Source: Clostridium_AM sp900759715 (lineage in GTDB: Bacteria > Bacillota > Clostridia > Clostridiales > Clostridiaceae). Taken from it: a stretch of DNA of 64,000 bases. Shown here piece after piece: positions 1 through 8,097 of this stretch. The notes under the pieces were generated by a model. That model saw only the letters and a list, made by a program, of their open reading frames with translations. It did not search any database and was not told the DNA's origin. How positions within the stretch are numbered: position 1 is the first letter of the stretch; each line of letters begins with the position of its first letter. The DNA lies in NCBI GenBank assembly GCA_900759715.1, contig CAAEXF010000007.1:62001-126000 (forward strand), read 5' to 3'. Both the position numbers and the translations under genes were made by a program.

Positions 1-2
1 TA

Positions 3-110
3 GATAAAAAAGTATACATTAATTATATTAAAGGAGAACATTTTAAAGTTGAACCATTAATATTTATGAATCAAATAGAAAACCTGCAGATATTTAAAGT
101 TTATGGCTAA
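3..110 (+). CDS. rng: C-terminal end of a probable ribonuclease E/G family protein (partial)
   Basis: An open frame enters from the left edge and stops at TAA 108-110, giving the last 35 residues, ending in NLQIFKVYG. The position just before rplU is where clostridia carry RNase G (Rng), an endoribonuclease of the RNase E/G family involved in rRNA and mRNA processing. The tail itself has no catalytic motif, so the name rests on gene order and on my memory of how clostridial Rng proteins end; the S1 and catalytic domains would lie upstream of the window. Confidence 0.5.
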   Translation, partial: DKKVYINYIKGEHFKVEPLIFMNQIENLQIFKVYG

Positions 111-117
111 AAAAACT

Positions 118-238
118 TTACAAGCCACTACATATGTGTTAGAATGGCATTTGTAGACCGCACAGAGAAGGTTATGTAAATCATAAGCAGCATGCTGTTT
201 ATGTACCTTAATTGGCGAGACTGGATTGAGGAGGTGTT
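118..238 (+). ncRNA. Probable ribosomal protein L21 leader RNA
   Basis: The 130 bases before rplU are non-coding and fold well: a stem of the form CATAAGCAG/CTGTTTATG with a CATG loop at about 181-202, enclosed by AAGGT/ACCTT, and an upstream stem CTACA/TGTAG at about 127-155. Firmicutes are known to have an autoregulatory L21 leader in this position. I infer the same role here from position and structure, without a covariance-model match. Confidence 0.5.
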
Positions 239-241
239 TTG

Positions 242-556
242 ATGTACGCAGTTGTAGTTACTGGAGGAAAGCAATACAGAGTTGCACAAGGAGACGTTAT
301 ATACGTTGAAAAGTTAAACGCTGAAGTTGATACAACAGTTGAACTTGACAATGTTCTTGTAGTAAGCAAGGAAAGCGGAGAGTTAGTTGTTGGAAAACCT
401 GTAGTTGAAGGAGCTAAAGTTACTGCTAAAGTTTTAGCTCAAGGAAAAGACAAGAAAATACTTGTTTTCAAGTATAAGAGAAAGAAAGACTACAGAAAGA
501 GACAAGGTCACAGACAACCATATACAAAACTTCAAATAGAAGCAATTAATGCTTAA
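242..556 (+). CDS. rplU: 50S ribosomal protein L21
   Basis: A 104-residue protein beginning MYAVVVTGGKQYRV, the conserved L21 N-terminus, and with the basic stretch near residues 75-95 (KYKRKKDYRKRQGHRQ) that contacts 23S rRNA. L21 binds 23S rRNA in the large subunit close to L20. ATG 242 is chosen because GAGGAGGTG at 228-236 sits six bases ahead; the TTG three bases upstream would be too close. It is first in the L21-Prp-L27 cluster and is followed after two bases by prp, so the three are surely co-transcribed. Confidence 0.97.
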   Translation: MYAVVVTGGKQYRVAQGDVIYVEKLNAEVDTTVELDNVLVVSKESGELVVGKPVVEGAKVTAKVLAQGKDKKILVFKYKRKKDYRKRQGHRQPYTKLQIEAINA

Positions 557-558
557 TT

Positions 559-885
559 ATGGTTACTGTAGACTTTAAGAAAAAATCCTGTAATTTGGTT
601 TCAGTTGCTTTAAAAGGTCATGCAGAATCAGTAGATGAAGGGTACGATTTAGTATGCTGCGCTGTTTCTAGCATATCTCAAACTATCTTAATAGGAATAG
701 TTGAGGTTTTAAAGTTAAAGATTGATTACTCTATAGATGATGGCTTTCTAAGCTTTTCATTAGAAGACTTATCTATTGATGAGATAAAAGAGTGTCAAGT
801 ACTTATGGAAACTATGTTACTTGGTTTGAAAAGTGTAGAATTAAATTACGATGAATATATAAAAGTTAAAGTAGAGGAGGTGTAG
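559..885 (+). CDS. prp: Ribosomal-processing cysteine protease Prp
   Basis: A 108-residue protein of the Prp (YsxB) family, which lies between rplU and rpmA in Firmicutes and removes the N-terminal extension of L27, an essential step for ribosome function in Staphylococcus aureus. The expected catalytic pair is visible: His21 in the KGHAES motif and Cys33 in YDLVC (an extra Cys34 follows). Its substrate, the L27 encoded just downstream, carries the matching extension NLQLFA before HKKG. The ATG follows the rplU stop by two bases, implying translational coupling. Length and motifs fit the family; confidence is high. Confidence 0.93.
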   Translation: MVTVDFKKKSCNLVSVALKGHAESVDEGYDLVCCAVSSISQTILIGIVEVLKLKIDYSIDDGFLSFSLEDLSIDEIKECQVLMETMLLGLKSVELNYDEYIKVKVEEV

Positions 886-888
886 TAC

Positions 889-1191
889 ATGTTACTTATG
901 AACCTTCAGTTATTTGCTCATAAAAAAGGAGTAGGTAGCTCAAGAAACGGTAGAGACAGTGAATCCAAAAGACTTGGTACTAAATGTGCTGATGGACAAT
1001 TCGTTTTAGCTGGAAACATACTTGTTAGACAAAGAGGAACAAGAATTCATCCAGGAAATAACGTAGGTAAAGGTAGTGACGATACTCTTTTCGCTAAAAT
1101 CGACGGAGTAGTTAAATACGAAAGAGTTGGAAAAGATAAGAAAAGAGCTAGCGTATACCCTGTAGTTGTTGAAGAAGCAATAGCAGAATAG
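889..1191 (+). CDS. rpmA: 50S ribosomal protein L27, with cleavable N-terminal extension
   Basis: A 100-residue L27, recognised by HKKGVGSSRNGRDSESKRLG and the GTRIHPGNNVGKG segment. L27 reaches towards the peptidyl transferase centre with its N-terminus. The precursor starts MLLMNLQLFA and Prp should cut between Ala and His to expose the functional N-terminus. Two ATGs are possible, 889 and 898; 889 has the better spacing (six bases) from GGAGGTG at 876-882. Both start before the cleavage site, so the mature protein is the same. A strong terminator follows at 1201-1228, ending the operon. Confidence 0.96.
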   Translation: MLLMNLQLFAHKKGVGSSRNGRDSESKRLGTKCADGQFVLAGNILVRQRGTRIHPGNNVGKGSDDTLFAKIDGVVKYERVGKDKKRASVYPVVVEEAIAE

Positions 1192-1200
1192 TTTTAACAT

Positions 1201-1228
1201 AAAGCACCCTTAAACAGGGTGCTTTTTT
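1201..1228 (+). terminator. Rho-independent terminator after rpmA
   Basis: Perfect stem AAAGCACCC / GGGTGCTTT around a TTAAACA loop, followed by a run of T. It lies ten bases after the rpmA stop. Confidence 0.93.
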
Positions 1229-1230
1229 AA

Positions 1231-1584
1231 AGCTTTTAAGAGTTGGTTTAATCATCAACTTATTGAACAAAATTCCACAAAAGAACAATAATTTTAGCAA
1301 ATTTTGTGGTATTATATAAATAGGATATTAGAGAAGAATAAGTTTGAGTTTATTAATAAAATTAACATAGTCCTTATAGGTATTAAAAAAAGTGCTATAT
1401 AAAAAATAATGTTTAGCTAACAATATATTCAATTAACTTTTAAGATAGAAACATATAAATTTGAAAGAAATCGCGTAAAGCATTCATATATATTTTTATG
1501 GATTCAGTTTATGGGAATAATAATATTTAAATGCATAGATGCACAAAAATTTTAGTAGTTAACTATAAAAAGGAGTGAATACTT
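1231..1584. other. Intergenic region before obgE, no gene seen
   Basis: About 350 AT-rich bases without a plausible reading frame. Two things stand out: an inverted repeat CCACAAAA (1275-1282) / TTTTGTGG (1302-1309), and a TATTATAT box at about 1310-1317 immediately after it that could be a -10 element. The remaining sequence up to the AAGGAGTG ribosome site of obgE shows nothing I recognise. Confidence 0.4.
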
Positions 1585-2862
1585 ATGTTCGTAGATACAG
1601 CCAAGATATTTGTAAAATCAGGAGATGGAGGAAATGGATCTATTTCTTTCAGAAGAGAAAAATATATAGCTTTAGGTGGACCTGATGGAGGAGATGGAGG
1701 AAATGGAGGAAATGTTATTCTTGTAGCAGATCCAAATATGACTACTCTTTTAGACTTTACATATAAAAAGAAATATGTAGCAGAAAGAGGTGGCAATGGA
1801 GAAGGCTCTAAATGTTTTGGTAAGGATGGAGAAAATTTATATATAAAGGTTCCTATGGGAACGGTAGTAAGGGACATTGCTACTGATAAAATAATGGTTG
1901 ATTTATCTCATTCAGGAGATGAGTACGTAATAGCAAAAGGAGGAAGAAAAGGAAGAGGAAACGTAAGGTTTAAAACAGCTACTAGACAGGCGCCAGATTT
2001 TGCAGAACCAGGTATGCCTGGTGAAGAGAGATGGGTATCCTTAGAACTTAAAGTTCTTGCAGATGTTGGTTTACTAGGATTCCCAAACGTGGGGAAATCG
2101 ACTTTACTTTCAGTAGTAACAAAGGCTAAACCTAAGATAGCTAATTATCATTTTACTACTTTAAATCCTAACCTTGGAGTTGTAGATATGCCAGGAGTTC
2201 CAAGCTTTGTAATTGCTGATATTCCAGGAATAATAGAAGGAGCTTCAGAAGGAGTAGGACTTGGAATAAAGTTTTTGAGACACATAGAGAGAACAAGACT
2301 TTTAATACATGTTGTTGACATATCAGGAGTAGAAGGAAGAGATCCTTTTGAAGACTTCTTAAAGATAAATGAAGAGCTTAAAAAATATAGTATAAAACTT
2401 TGGGATAGACCTCAAATAATTGCAGCAAATAAGAGTGATATGCTTTATGATGAAGAAATATTTGAAGATTTTAAGAAAAAAGTTGGAGAATTAGGATACG
2501 ACAAAATATTTAAAATATCCGCAGCAACTAAAAATGGAGTAGAGGATTTAATGAAGGAAGCTGCGAGGATACTAAGCACTATTCCTATAGAAGATATAGA
2601 GATAAGTGAAGAAGATAAATTTGTACCTGAAGAAAAGAAATTTACTTACACTATAAAAGAGGAAGAAGAAGGCATATTTGTTGTTGAAGGAAGCTTTGTA
2701 GATAGATTATTAGCTAGTGTAAATGTAAATGATCCAGATGCATTAAGATATTTCCATAAAGTTTTAGCCAATAAAGGTGTTATTCAAGAGCTTGTAGAAA
2801 TGGGAATTCAAGATGGAGATCTTGTTAGACTTAATGATTTTGAATTTGAATTTTTATTATAA
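1585..2862 (+). CDS. obgE: GTPase Obg/CgtA
   Basis: A 425-residue Obg GTPase, an essential P-loop protein that binds the 50S subunit and links ribosome assembly to the stringent response and, in Bacillus, to sporulation. The glycine-rich Obg fold covers residues 1-158 (GDGGNG, GPDGGDGGNGG). The GTPase domain starts with GFPNVGKST near residue 165, switch II DIPGIIEGASEG follows, then NKSD for guanine recognition. Residues from about 345 form the OCT domain found in Gram-positive Obg. Start ATG 1585 has AAGGAGTG nine bases upstream. The stop is followed eight bases later by repeat D1. Confidence 0.97.
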   Translation: MFVDTAKIFVKSGDGGNGSISFRREKYIALGGPDGGDGGNGGNVILVADPNMTTLLDFTYKKKYVAERGGNGEGSKCFGKDGENLYIKVPMGTVVRDIATDKIMVDLSHSGDEYVIAKGGRKGRGNVRFKTATRQAPDFAEPGMPGEERWVSLELKVLADVGLLGFPNVGKSTLLSVVTKAKPKIANYHFTTLNPNLGVVDMPGVPSFVIADIPGIIEGASEGVGLGIKFLRHIERTRLLIHVVDISGVEGRDPFEDFLKINEELKKYSIKLWDRPQIIAANKSDMLYDEEIFEDFKKKVGELGYDKIFKISAATKNGVEDLMKEAARILSTIPIEDIEISEEDKFVPEEKKFTYTIKEEEEGIFVVEGSFVDRLLASVNVNDPDALRYFHKVLANKGVIQELVEMGIQDGDLVRLNDFEFEFLL

Positions 2863-2870
2863 TTTGGAGC

Positions 2871-2966
2871 TTAAAGCCCTAAATGGGCTTTAACGAGCTG
2901 CCTAGCCTAGGAAACTGGCTAGGAAACCCAGTGATTTAATTGCTCAGTGTGACCACAAAAGGAGGA
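2871..2966 (+). repeat. Dispersed hairpin repeat, family D copy 1
   Basis: Starts TTAAAGCCCTAAATGGGCTT (a small hairpin AAAGCCC/GGGCTTT), continues with CGAGC, a second stem CCTAGCC/GGCTAGG, then TTAATTGCTCAGTGT, and ends in the AAAAGGAGGA ribosome site of yhbY. Copy 2 lies at 44864-44950. The two ends are conserved and the centre differs. Confidence 0.8.
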
Positions 2967-2971
2967 AAAAT

Positions 2972-3262
2972 ATGATTACAAGCAAGCAAAGAAGTTATTT
3001 AAGATCTTTAGCAAATGCGCTAAATCCTATATTTCAAGTTGGTAAGGATGGTATAGAGGCGAATTTTTTAAAACAAATAGATGATGCTTTAGAGGCTAGA
3101 GAACTTATAAAAGTATCTATATTAAATAATAGTGAGTATGGTGCTAGAGAGGCTTCAGATGAAATCTGCAGTGAATTAGGGTGTGAGGGAGTTCAAAGTA
3201 TAGGAAATAAAATTGTGCTTTATAGAAGATCTAAAAAGAACCCAAGAATAGAGTTGCCATAA
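2972..3262 (+). CDS. yhbY: Ribosome assembly RNA-binding protein YhbY (CRM domain)
   Basis: A 96-residue single-domain CRM protein: it begins MITSKQRSYLRSLANALNPI and has the QVGKDGI turn (residues about 22-28) typical of the family, a KH-like RNA-binding fold associated with 50S precursor particles. Ribosome site AAAGGAGGA at 2958-2966 belongs to the end of repeat D1, so the repeat supplies the signal for translation. It lies 16 bases before nadD and the pair obgE-yhbY-nadD-yqeK is a usual Firmicutes order, suggesting one transcript. Confidence 0.93.
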   Translation: MITSKQRSYLRSLANALNPIFQVGKDGIEANFLKQIDDALEARELIKVSILNNSEYGAREASDEICSELGCEGVQSIGNKIVLYRRSKKNPRIELP

Positions 3263-3277
3263 AGCAGGAGCGAATAT

Positions 3278-3889
3278 ATGATTAAGAAAGCTATTTTTGG
3301 CGGAACCTTTGATCCTATTCATAATGGACACCTTTATATAGCTTACGAAGCATTGTATAAGCTTGGATTAGATAAAATAATATTTATGCCCTCTGGTAAT
3401 CCTCCACATAAACTTGGGAAAACCATAACTGATGGATTCTTAAGATATGAAATGGTAAAAATGGCGACAAGAGGGGAAGAACGATTCGATATAAGTAACT
3501 ATGAAATAAGAAAATCTAATTTGAGCTATACTTATGAGACATTAAAATACTTTAATAATATTGAGCCAGACACAGCATGGCATTTTCTTACCGGTGTGGA
3601 CTGTCTAATGGATATTGATAATTGGAAAAACTCTGAAGAGATTTTTAAACTTTGTAAATTTATAGTATTTAACAGACCGGGATACAGTATGAAAAATATA
3701 CAAGAGCAAAAAAATAAGGTTGAAAAAAGATACGCTAACGAGATAATATTCTTAGATGTACCTCTTTTAGATATTTCATCAACTAATATAAGAAATGCTG
3801 TAATGAAAGAAAAGAATGTAAGTTATCTTTTGCCGGAAAGCGTTTATAATACTATTAAACAATTAAATCTTTATTTTGATATAAGGTAA
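3278..3889 (+). CDS. nadD: Nicotinate-nucleotide adenylyltransferase
   Basis: A 203-residue enzyme that joins ATP and nicotinate mononucleotide to make deamido-NAD, the central step of NAD synthesis. The nucleotidyltransferase signature GGTFDPIHNGHL occupies residues 8-19 and ISSTNIR, the second phosphate-binding motif, lies near residue 164. Length is normal. AGGAG at about 3264-3268 precedes the ATG. Its partner downstream is yqeK, as in most Firmicutes. Confidence 0.96.
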   Translation: MIKKAIFGGTFDPIHNGHLYIAYEALYKLGLDKIIFMPSGNPPHKLGKTITDGFLRYEMVKMATRGEERFDISNYEIRKSNLSYTYETLKYFNNIEPDTAWHFLTGVDCLMDIDNWKNSEEIFKLCKFIVFNRPGYSMKNIQEQKNKVEKRYANEIIFLDVPLLDISSTNIRNAVMKEKNVSYLLPESVYNTIKQLNLYFDIR

Positions 3890-3929
3890 GTTGTATTATT
3901 TGTAATTAATTATTTTGGAGTGATAAGGG

Positions 3930-4496
3930 ATGTGGAGCGAGGATAGAATTCAAGATTATTTAAAACAGAATCTTAAATATAAAAGATATGAGCATAGTTT
4001 AAGTGTAAGAGATACAGCAGTTAAACTAGCTAAAATTTATAATGTAGATATTGAAAAAGCAAAAATAGCTGGATTGGTACATGATTGTGCTAAAAATATG
4101 AATGATGAACAGCTATTGAATATAGCATTGAATCATAAAATAAGAATAGATGAAGTATGTAAAGAAAGTCCCCAGCTAATTCATGGGGCAGTTGGAGCAA
4201 TACTCGCTAATGAAATAATGGGTATCAACGATGAAGAAATCCTTAATGCTATTGCCTATCATACTACTGGAAGAAAAAATATGAGTATGCTTGATAAAAT
4301 AATATATATAGCTGATTATATAGAACCCTTGAGAAACTTTCCGGGGGTTGAAGAATTGAGAAATATAGCTTTTAAAGATATAGATAAAGCACTGCTGAAG
4401 TCTTTTGATAATACTATAAAATTTGTCATTGATAGAGGGCAACTTTTGCATTTTGATACTATAGAAGCTAGAAATTATGTACTTTCTATAAAATAA
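3930..4496 (+). CDS. yqeK: HD-domain Ap4A hydrolase YqeK
   Basis: A 188-residue HD-superfamily protein. The metal ligands are visible: His in YKRYEHSLSV (about residue 22), the HD pair in GLVHDCAK (about 51-52), a later His in QLIHGAVG and YHTTGR, and the Asp in IIYIADYIEP. Characterised YqeK proteins hydrolyse diadenosine tetraphosphate symmetrically to two ADP. The gene follows nadD by 40 bases. The usual next gene, the ribosome silencing factor rsfS, is absent here; ridA follows instead. Confidence 0.9.
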   Translation: MWSEDRIQDYLKQNLKYKRYEHSLSVRDTAVKLAKIYNVDIEKAKIAGLVHDCAKNMNDEQLLNIALNHKIRIDEVCKESPQLIHGAVGAILANEIMGINDEEILNAIAYHTTGRKNMSMLDKIIYIADYIEPLRNFPGVEELRNIAFKDIDKALLKSFDNTIKFVIDRGQLLHFDTIEARNYVLSIK

Positions 4497-4620
4497 TTTA
4501 AAAATTTATATACAAAACCAAAGATTTTGATATAATAGTAGTGTTTGGAGAAATTTATAATAAAGAGATAATAAGTATTAACTTACTTATGTTATTAAAA
4601 TATTAGGAGGATTCATAATT

Positions 4621-5001
4621 ATGGAAAAGAAAATAATAAGCACAACAAATGCGCCAGGAGCAGTAGGACCTTATTCACAAGCTGTTAAAGTTGGAAACTT
4701 AGTATTTACATCAGGACAAATTCCACTAGATCCAGCAACTGGAGATTTAGTTGGTGGAGATGTACAAAAAGCTACTGAAAGATCATTAGAAAACGTAAAA
4801 GCTATTCTTGAAGCAGCTGGAACATCATTAGACAAAGTTATCAAAACAACTGTATTCGTAAAGAATATGAGTGATTTTGCTGCTGTTAACGAAATTTACG
4901 CAAAGTATTTCCAAAAAGATATGCCTGCAAGATCATGTGTGCAAGTAGTACTTCCAAAGGATGCTTTAGTTGAAATAGAAGTAATTGCATTAGCTGAGTA
5001 A
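4621..5001 (+). CDS. ridA: RidA family reactive enamine/imine deaminase
   Basis: A 126-residue RidA (YjgF/YER057c) protein that clears 2-aminoacrylate and related imines produced by PLP enzymes. Family landmarks are the N-terminal APGAVGPYSQAV, the SGQIPLDPATG segment and the active-site Arg in MPARSCVQV near residue 105. Codon use is of the highly expressed type. It stands alone, with a TATAAT box at 4531-4536 upstream, GGAGG at 4607-4611 and a terminator behind it. Confidence 0.94.
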   Translation: MEKKIISTTNAPGAVGPYSQAVKVGNLVFTSGQIPLDPATGDLVGGDVQKATERSLENVKAILEAAGTSLDKVIKTTVFVKNMSDFAAVNEIYAKYFQKDMPARSCVQVVLPKDALVEIEVIALAE

Positions 5002-5017
5002 TCTAACTTACATATCA

Positions 5018-5045
5018 GAGTGAACTTTTAAAGTTCACTCTTTTA
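5018..5045 (+). terminator. Rho-independent terminator after ridA
   Basis: Stem GAGTGAACTT / AAGTTCACTC with a short TTA loop, then TTTTATAT. It lies 16 bases after the ridA stop. Confidence 0.9.
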
Positions 5046-5201
5046 TATAGGACTCAAAGCCTGGAAATCTTTAAAATTCTGTATATATTAAAAATAATTT
5101 TATATTTGATATTAGTCACGTTCAAATAAATAGCAAGCCAGTGGAAAAGTATGTTTTGTATCGTTATTTAATTTGATGTGTCTTAATTGTGAGGAAATAA
5201 C

Positions 5202-6104
5202 ATGAAGGAAAATAAGCTTATATTTAAGGTTGCAGCTGAAGATGAAGGACTAAAGCTTAGAGAATATCTAAAATCTAAACAAAAGTTATCCAGCAGGCTT
5301 ATAAAAGGTGCAGCTATAGAAGGAAGGATAACTGTAAATGAGAAAATAACTAAGTTAAACTATGTAGTTAAGCATAATGATGAGATAGGGTTTAATGTAG
5401 CTAAAGAAGAAGGTCAAAATATAGATCCAGAAAAAATGGATATTGAAGTGGTTTACGAGGACATTGATATCATTGTAGTAAATAAACGACCAGGAATAGT
5501 AGTTCATCCTACAAAGAGTTATCCTAATGGAACATTAGCTAATGGCCTATTATACTACTTTAAAGAAAAGGGCGAGAACTGTATTGTGAGACTAGTAAGC
5601 AGGCTTGACATGGATACATCAGGATTAATTATGATAGCTAAGAATCAATTCTCGCATATGGCCCTGGCACGAGACATGAGCAATGAGAATTTTGAAAAGA
5701 GTTATTTAGCAATTGTGCATGGTAATATGAAAGAAAAACAGGGAACTATTAATCTTCCTATATATAGAACTGGCGGAGATACTATAAAAAGAATTGTAGA
5801 TGATAGAGGCCAGGAAAGTGTAACGCATTTTAAAGTAGTAGAAAGCTTTAATAAAGGTGATTTGGTAGAGCTTACTTTAGAAACAGGCCGAACACACCAA
5901 ATAAGAGTACATTTAACTCATCTTGGACATCCGTTATATGGAGACAGCTTATATGGAACAGAAGATGATAGTGATTATATAGAAAGACAGGCCCTTCATG
6001 CCTATAAATTAAAATTTCCACATCCAAGGACTGGAGATATCTTAAGTTTAGAGACAGATATACCAGAAGATATGAAAGAACTATTAGATAAAATTAAGAG
6101 CTGA
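5202..6104 (+). CDS. RluA-family pseudouridine synthase (RluD-like)
   Basis: A 300-residue enzyme that isomerises uridine to pseudouridine in RNA. Residues about 15-70 form an S4 RNA-binding domain (LREYLKSKQKLSSRLIKGA). The catalytic domain shows SRLDMDTSGL with the nucleophilic Asp near residue 135, and the later GRTHQIRVHL and GHPLYGD motifs. The S4 domain makes an RluD-type (23S rRNA) role more likely than tRNA, but the target uridine cannot be read from sequence. The stop codon at 6102-6104 lies inside the terminator stem. Confidence 0.92.
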   Translation: MKENKLIFKVAAEDEGLKLREYLKSKQKLSSRLIKGAAIEGRITVNEKITKLNYVVKHNDEIGFNVAKEEGQNIDPEKMDIEVVYEDIDIIVVNKRPGIVVHPTKSYPNGTLANGLLYYFKEKGENCIVRLVSRLDMDTSGLIMIAKNQFSHMALARDMSNENFEKSYLAIVHGNMKEKQGTINLPIYRTGGDTIKRIVDDRGQESVTHFKVVESFNKGDLVELTLETGRTHQIRVHLTHLGHPLYGDSLYGTEDDSDYIERQALHAYKLKFPHPRTGDILSLETDIPEDMKELLDKIKS

Positions 6105-6140
6105 TGATAAGCAAAAGGCTAAAATCATCAGCTCCTTATT
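6098..6140. terminator. Bidirectional terminator between the pseudouridine synthase and dac genes
   Basis: An 11-bp perfect stem GAGCTGATGAT (6098-6108) / ATCATCAGCTC (6124-6134). The two flanking genes converge on it and the left arm includes the stop codon of the plus-strand gene. Downstream T-rich sequence on the plus strand is CCTTATTTTAT. Confidence 0.8.
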
Positions 6141-7367
6141 TTATAAATTTTTACCAATTAATTTAAGTTTTTTTAAGATTAATATAAGCACTGCAAAAAT
6201 TACAATTATAGCAGGTATTATATATTGAAGTTTTAAAAAGTTACTTTCAAGTAATTTAGATTGAAATACTTGTTTTAATTGATGATTATTTCCACTTGAT
6301 AGTTTTAAAGTACCAATATTTTTATTATCTAAGGTGATAGTTGCTTCACTAACTATATCACCTTGTTTGAAATTTTTATCAGATAAGTTTTTATTATTTA
6401 CATCAAATTTAGCATTAGGATTGCTACCCTTATCCTTAACATAATAAAAGTCAGTGGAAGCAAGCAAAGGTATATTATCATCATCTTTAGTATAAGTTGT
6501 TACTAAGTCTCCTTTAGAAAATAAACGAACAAGCTCAAAATTATTGAACCCATAATTGAATAAAGCGGCGGCATCTGGGAAAAATGTCTTTTCCTTATCA
6601 TGAATTAAAGCTACTATAAGGGTTTGACCATTTCTTGTTGCACAGGATACATAAGAATGTTGAGATTGAACAGTATATCCTGTTTTACCACCTTGGCAAC
6701 CTTCATAATAAAGGTTAGAAGATTTTTGTATTAACTTATTTTCATTCCATAGAGGACGCTCGGATGAACTCTTATTAGTGGTTGGTATTTTATAAAAACT
6801 TGTAGCAGCAATTTTGGTGTACTCTGGATGCTTTGACAGCTCTCTCATTATAAGAGCTAAATCCATAGCAGAAGTTTTATGTTTATCATTATATAAACCA
6901 CTAGGGTTAACAAAGTTAGTGTTTTTACATCCTAGTTCTAAAGCTCTTTTATTCATTTCTTCTGCGAATTTATCAGTAGACCCGCTTATATGTTCAGCAA
7001 GGGCTTCTGCACAATCATTACCAGAAACAAGGAGCAAACCATATAATAAATCCTGAACTTTTAATTCTTCGCCTTCAAATAAATATATCTTACTTCCATC
7101 AGCCAATGGAGGATTTTTACCAACCTTAACTACATCATCTAGTTTAGTTTTTTCTAAAGTCAAAAGTGCAGTCATTAGTTTGGTTGTAGATGCAGGAGGA
7201 TAAGTTCCATACGCATTTTTTGCATACAGTACTTCACCGCTTTGAGCATCCATTAAAACAACACCATCTGCAGATACAGCCGGTGGATTATCTTTAGCAA
7301 AGGTTATATAGTTAATATTTGAAAAAATAAGCATAAACGATATTATAAAGGTTATTAATTTTCGCAT
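6141..7367 (-). CDS. D-alanyl-D-alanine carboxypeptidase (penicillin-binding protein 5/6 type)
   Basis: A 408-residue serine peptidase that trims the terminal D-alanine from peptidoglycan stem peptides. It has an N-terminal signal peptide (residues 1-24), the SxxK motif as Ser60-Thr-Thr-Lys63, SGN in LLVSGNDCAE near 115, and KTG in GGKTGYT near 225. A beta-sandwich domain follows and a hydrophobic C-terminal helix (YIIPAIIVIFAVLILIL) anchors it in the membrane, unlike the amphipathic tail of E. coli DacA. It may be a DacF-type sporulation enzyme, but that cannot be settled here. GGAGG lies just before the ATG; it is divergent from the comEA-like gene. Confidence 0.93.
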   Translation of the reverse strand: MRKLITFIISFMLIFSNINYITFAKDNPPAVSADGVVLMDAQSGEVLYAKNAYGTYPPASTTKLMTALLTLEKTKLDDVVKVGKNPPLADGSKIYLFEGEELKVQDLLYGLLLVSGNDCAEALAEHISGSTDKFAEEMNKRALELGCKNTNFVNPSGLYNDKHKTSAMDLALIMRELSKHPEYTKIAATSFYKIPTTNKSSSERPLWNENKLIQKSSNLYYEGCQGGKTGYTVQSQHSYVSCATRNGQTLIVALIHDKEKTFFPDAAALFNYGFNNFELVRLFSKGDLVTTYTKDDDNIPLLASTDFYYVKDKGSNPNAKFDVNNKNLSDKNFKQGDIVSEATITLDNKNIGTLKLSSGNNHQLKQVFQSKLLESNFLKLQYIIPAIIVIFAVLILILKKLKLIGKNL

Positions 7368-7491
7368 TTTAGCCTCCTAAAACATTGTTAATCATAATTA
7401 TATCAAAAAAGAACAGCTTATGCGACAGAATTTTTATAAACCTGTCAATAATCTAAATATATAGGTAAAATATCACATGTAGGAGGGCAAA

Positions 7492-8091
7492 ATGCGAAAC
7501 AAGAAAAAAATTATTGGTTCAGTTATTATACTAATTATATTCGCCATATTTTTAGGTGTTGGATATTATATATCAAAACCATCTAAAGAATTTAATAGTA
7601 AAGAAGTATTTAATGAAGCAACTTCTATAGAAAGTAAAGATAATAAAGAAATAACAGTATACATAAATGGAGAAGTAAAGAATCCTGGAGTTTACAAAAT
7701 AAAAAATGATAGTAGAATAGAGGAATTAGTAAAGATGTCAGGAGGATTTACTGAGGGTGCGGATAGGTTTAAACTAAATTTAGCAAAAAAATTAAGAGAT
7801 GAAGACTACATATATGTAGATAAAAAAGTTGAAGGTCAAGCTAATGATATTAGTAATTCTACACAATCATCAGCTGGTACTAGTTCTGCACAAGGAGGCA
7901 AGATAAATATAAATTCTGCTTCAAAAGAGGAGTTAAAAACTATTCCGGGTATAGGAGATGTTACAGCTCAAAAAATTATTGAGTATAGAGAGAAAAATGG
8001 TAATTTTTCAACCGTCGAAGATTTAAAGAAAATTGACAGAATAGGAGAGAAGACGCTGGATAAAATAAAAGATAAAATAGATGTTAGATAA
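7492..8091 (+). CDS. comEA: ComEA-like helix-hairpin-helix DNA-binding protein
   Basis: A 199-residue protein with one N-terminal membrane segment (residues 8-27), an SLBB-type domain (ITVYINGEVKNPGVYKI, about 54-110), a Ser/Gln-rich linker and a C-terminal pair of helix-hairpin-helix motifs (INSASKEELKTIPGIG and IDRIGEKTLDKIK). That layout is the same as ComEA, the membrane-anchored receptor that binds double-stranded DNA during natural transformation. The channel protein ComEC is encoded 20 kb away in this window rather than beside it. Many clostridia carry ComEA without known competence, so the physiological role is open. Confidence 0.9.
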   Translation: MRNKKKIIGSVIILIIFAIFLGVGYYISKPSKEFNSKEVFNEATSIESKDNKEITVYINGEVKNPGVYKIKNDSRIEELVKMSGGFTEGADRFKLNLAKKLRDEDYIYVDKKVEGQANDISNSTQSSAGTSSAQGGKININSASKEELKTIPGIGDVTAQKIIEYREKNGNFSTVEDLKKIDRIGEKTLDKIKDKIDVR

Positions 8092-8097
8092 TATAAA

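Noticed and set aside
1563..1877. Minus-strand frame of 104 codons rich in Pro and Ser
   Set aside because: Produced by the glycine-rich Obg coding sequence read backwards; no ribosome site.
7380..7430. Sigma-F/sigma-G type promoter for the carboxypeptidase gene (GCATA followed by GATATAATTA)
   Set aside because: Spacing and several -10 bases do not fit either consensus; an ordinary promoter is as likely.
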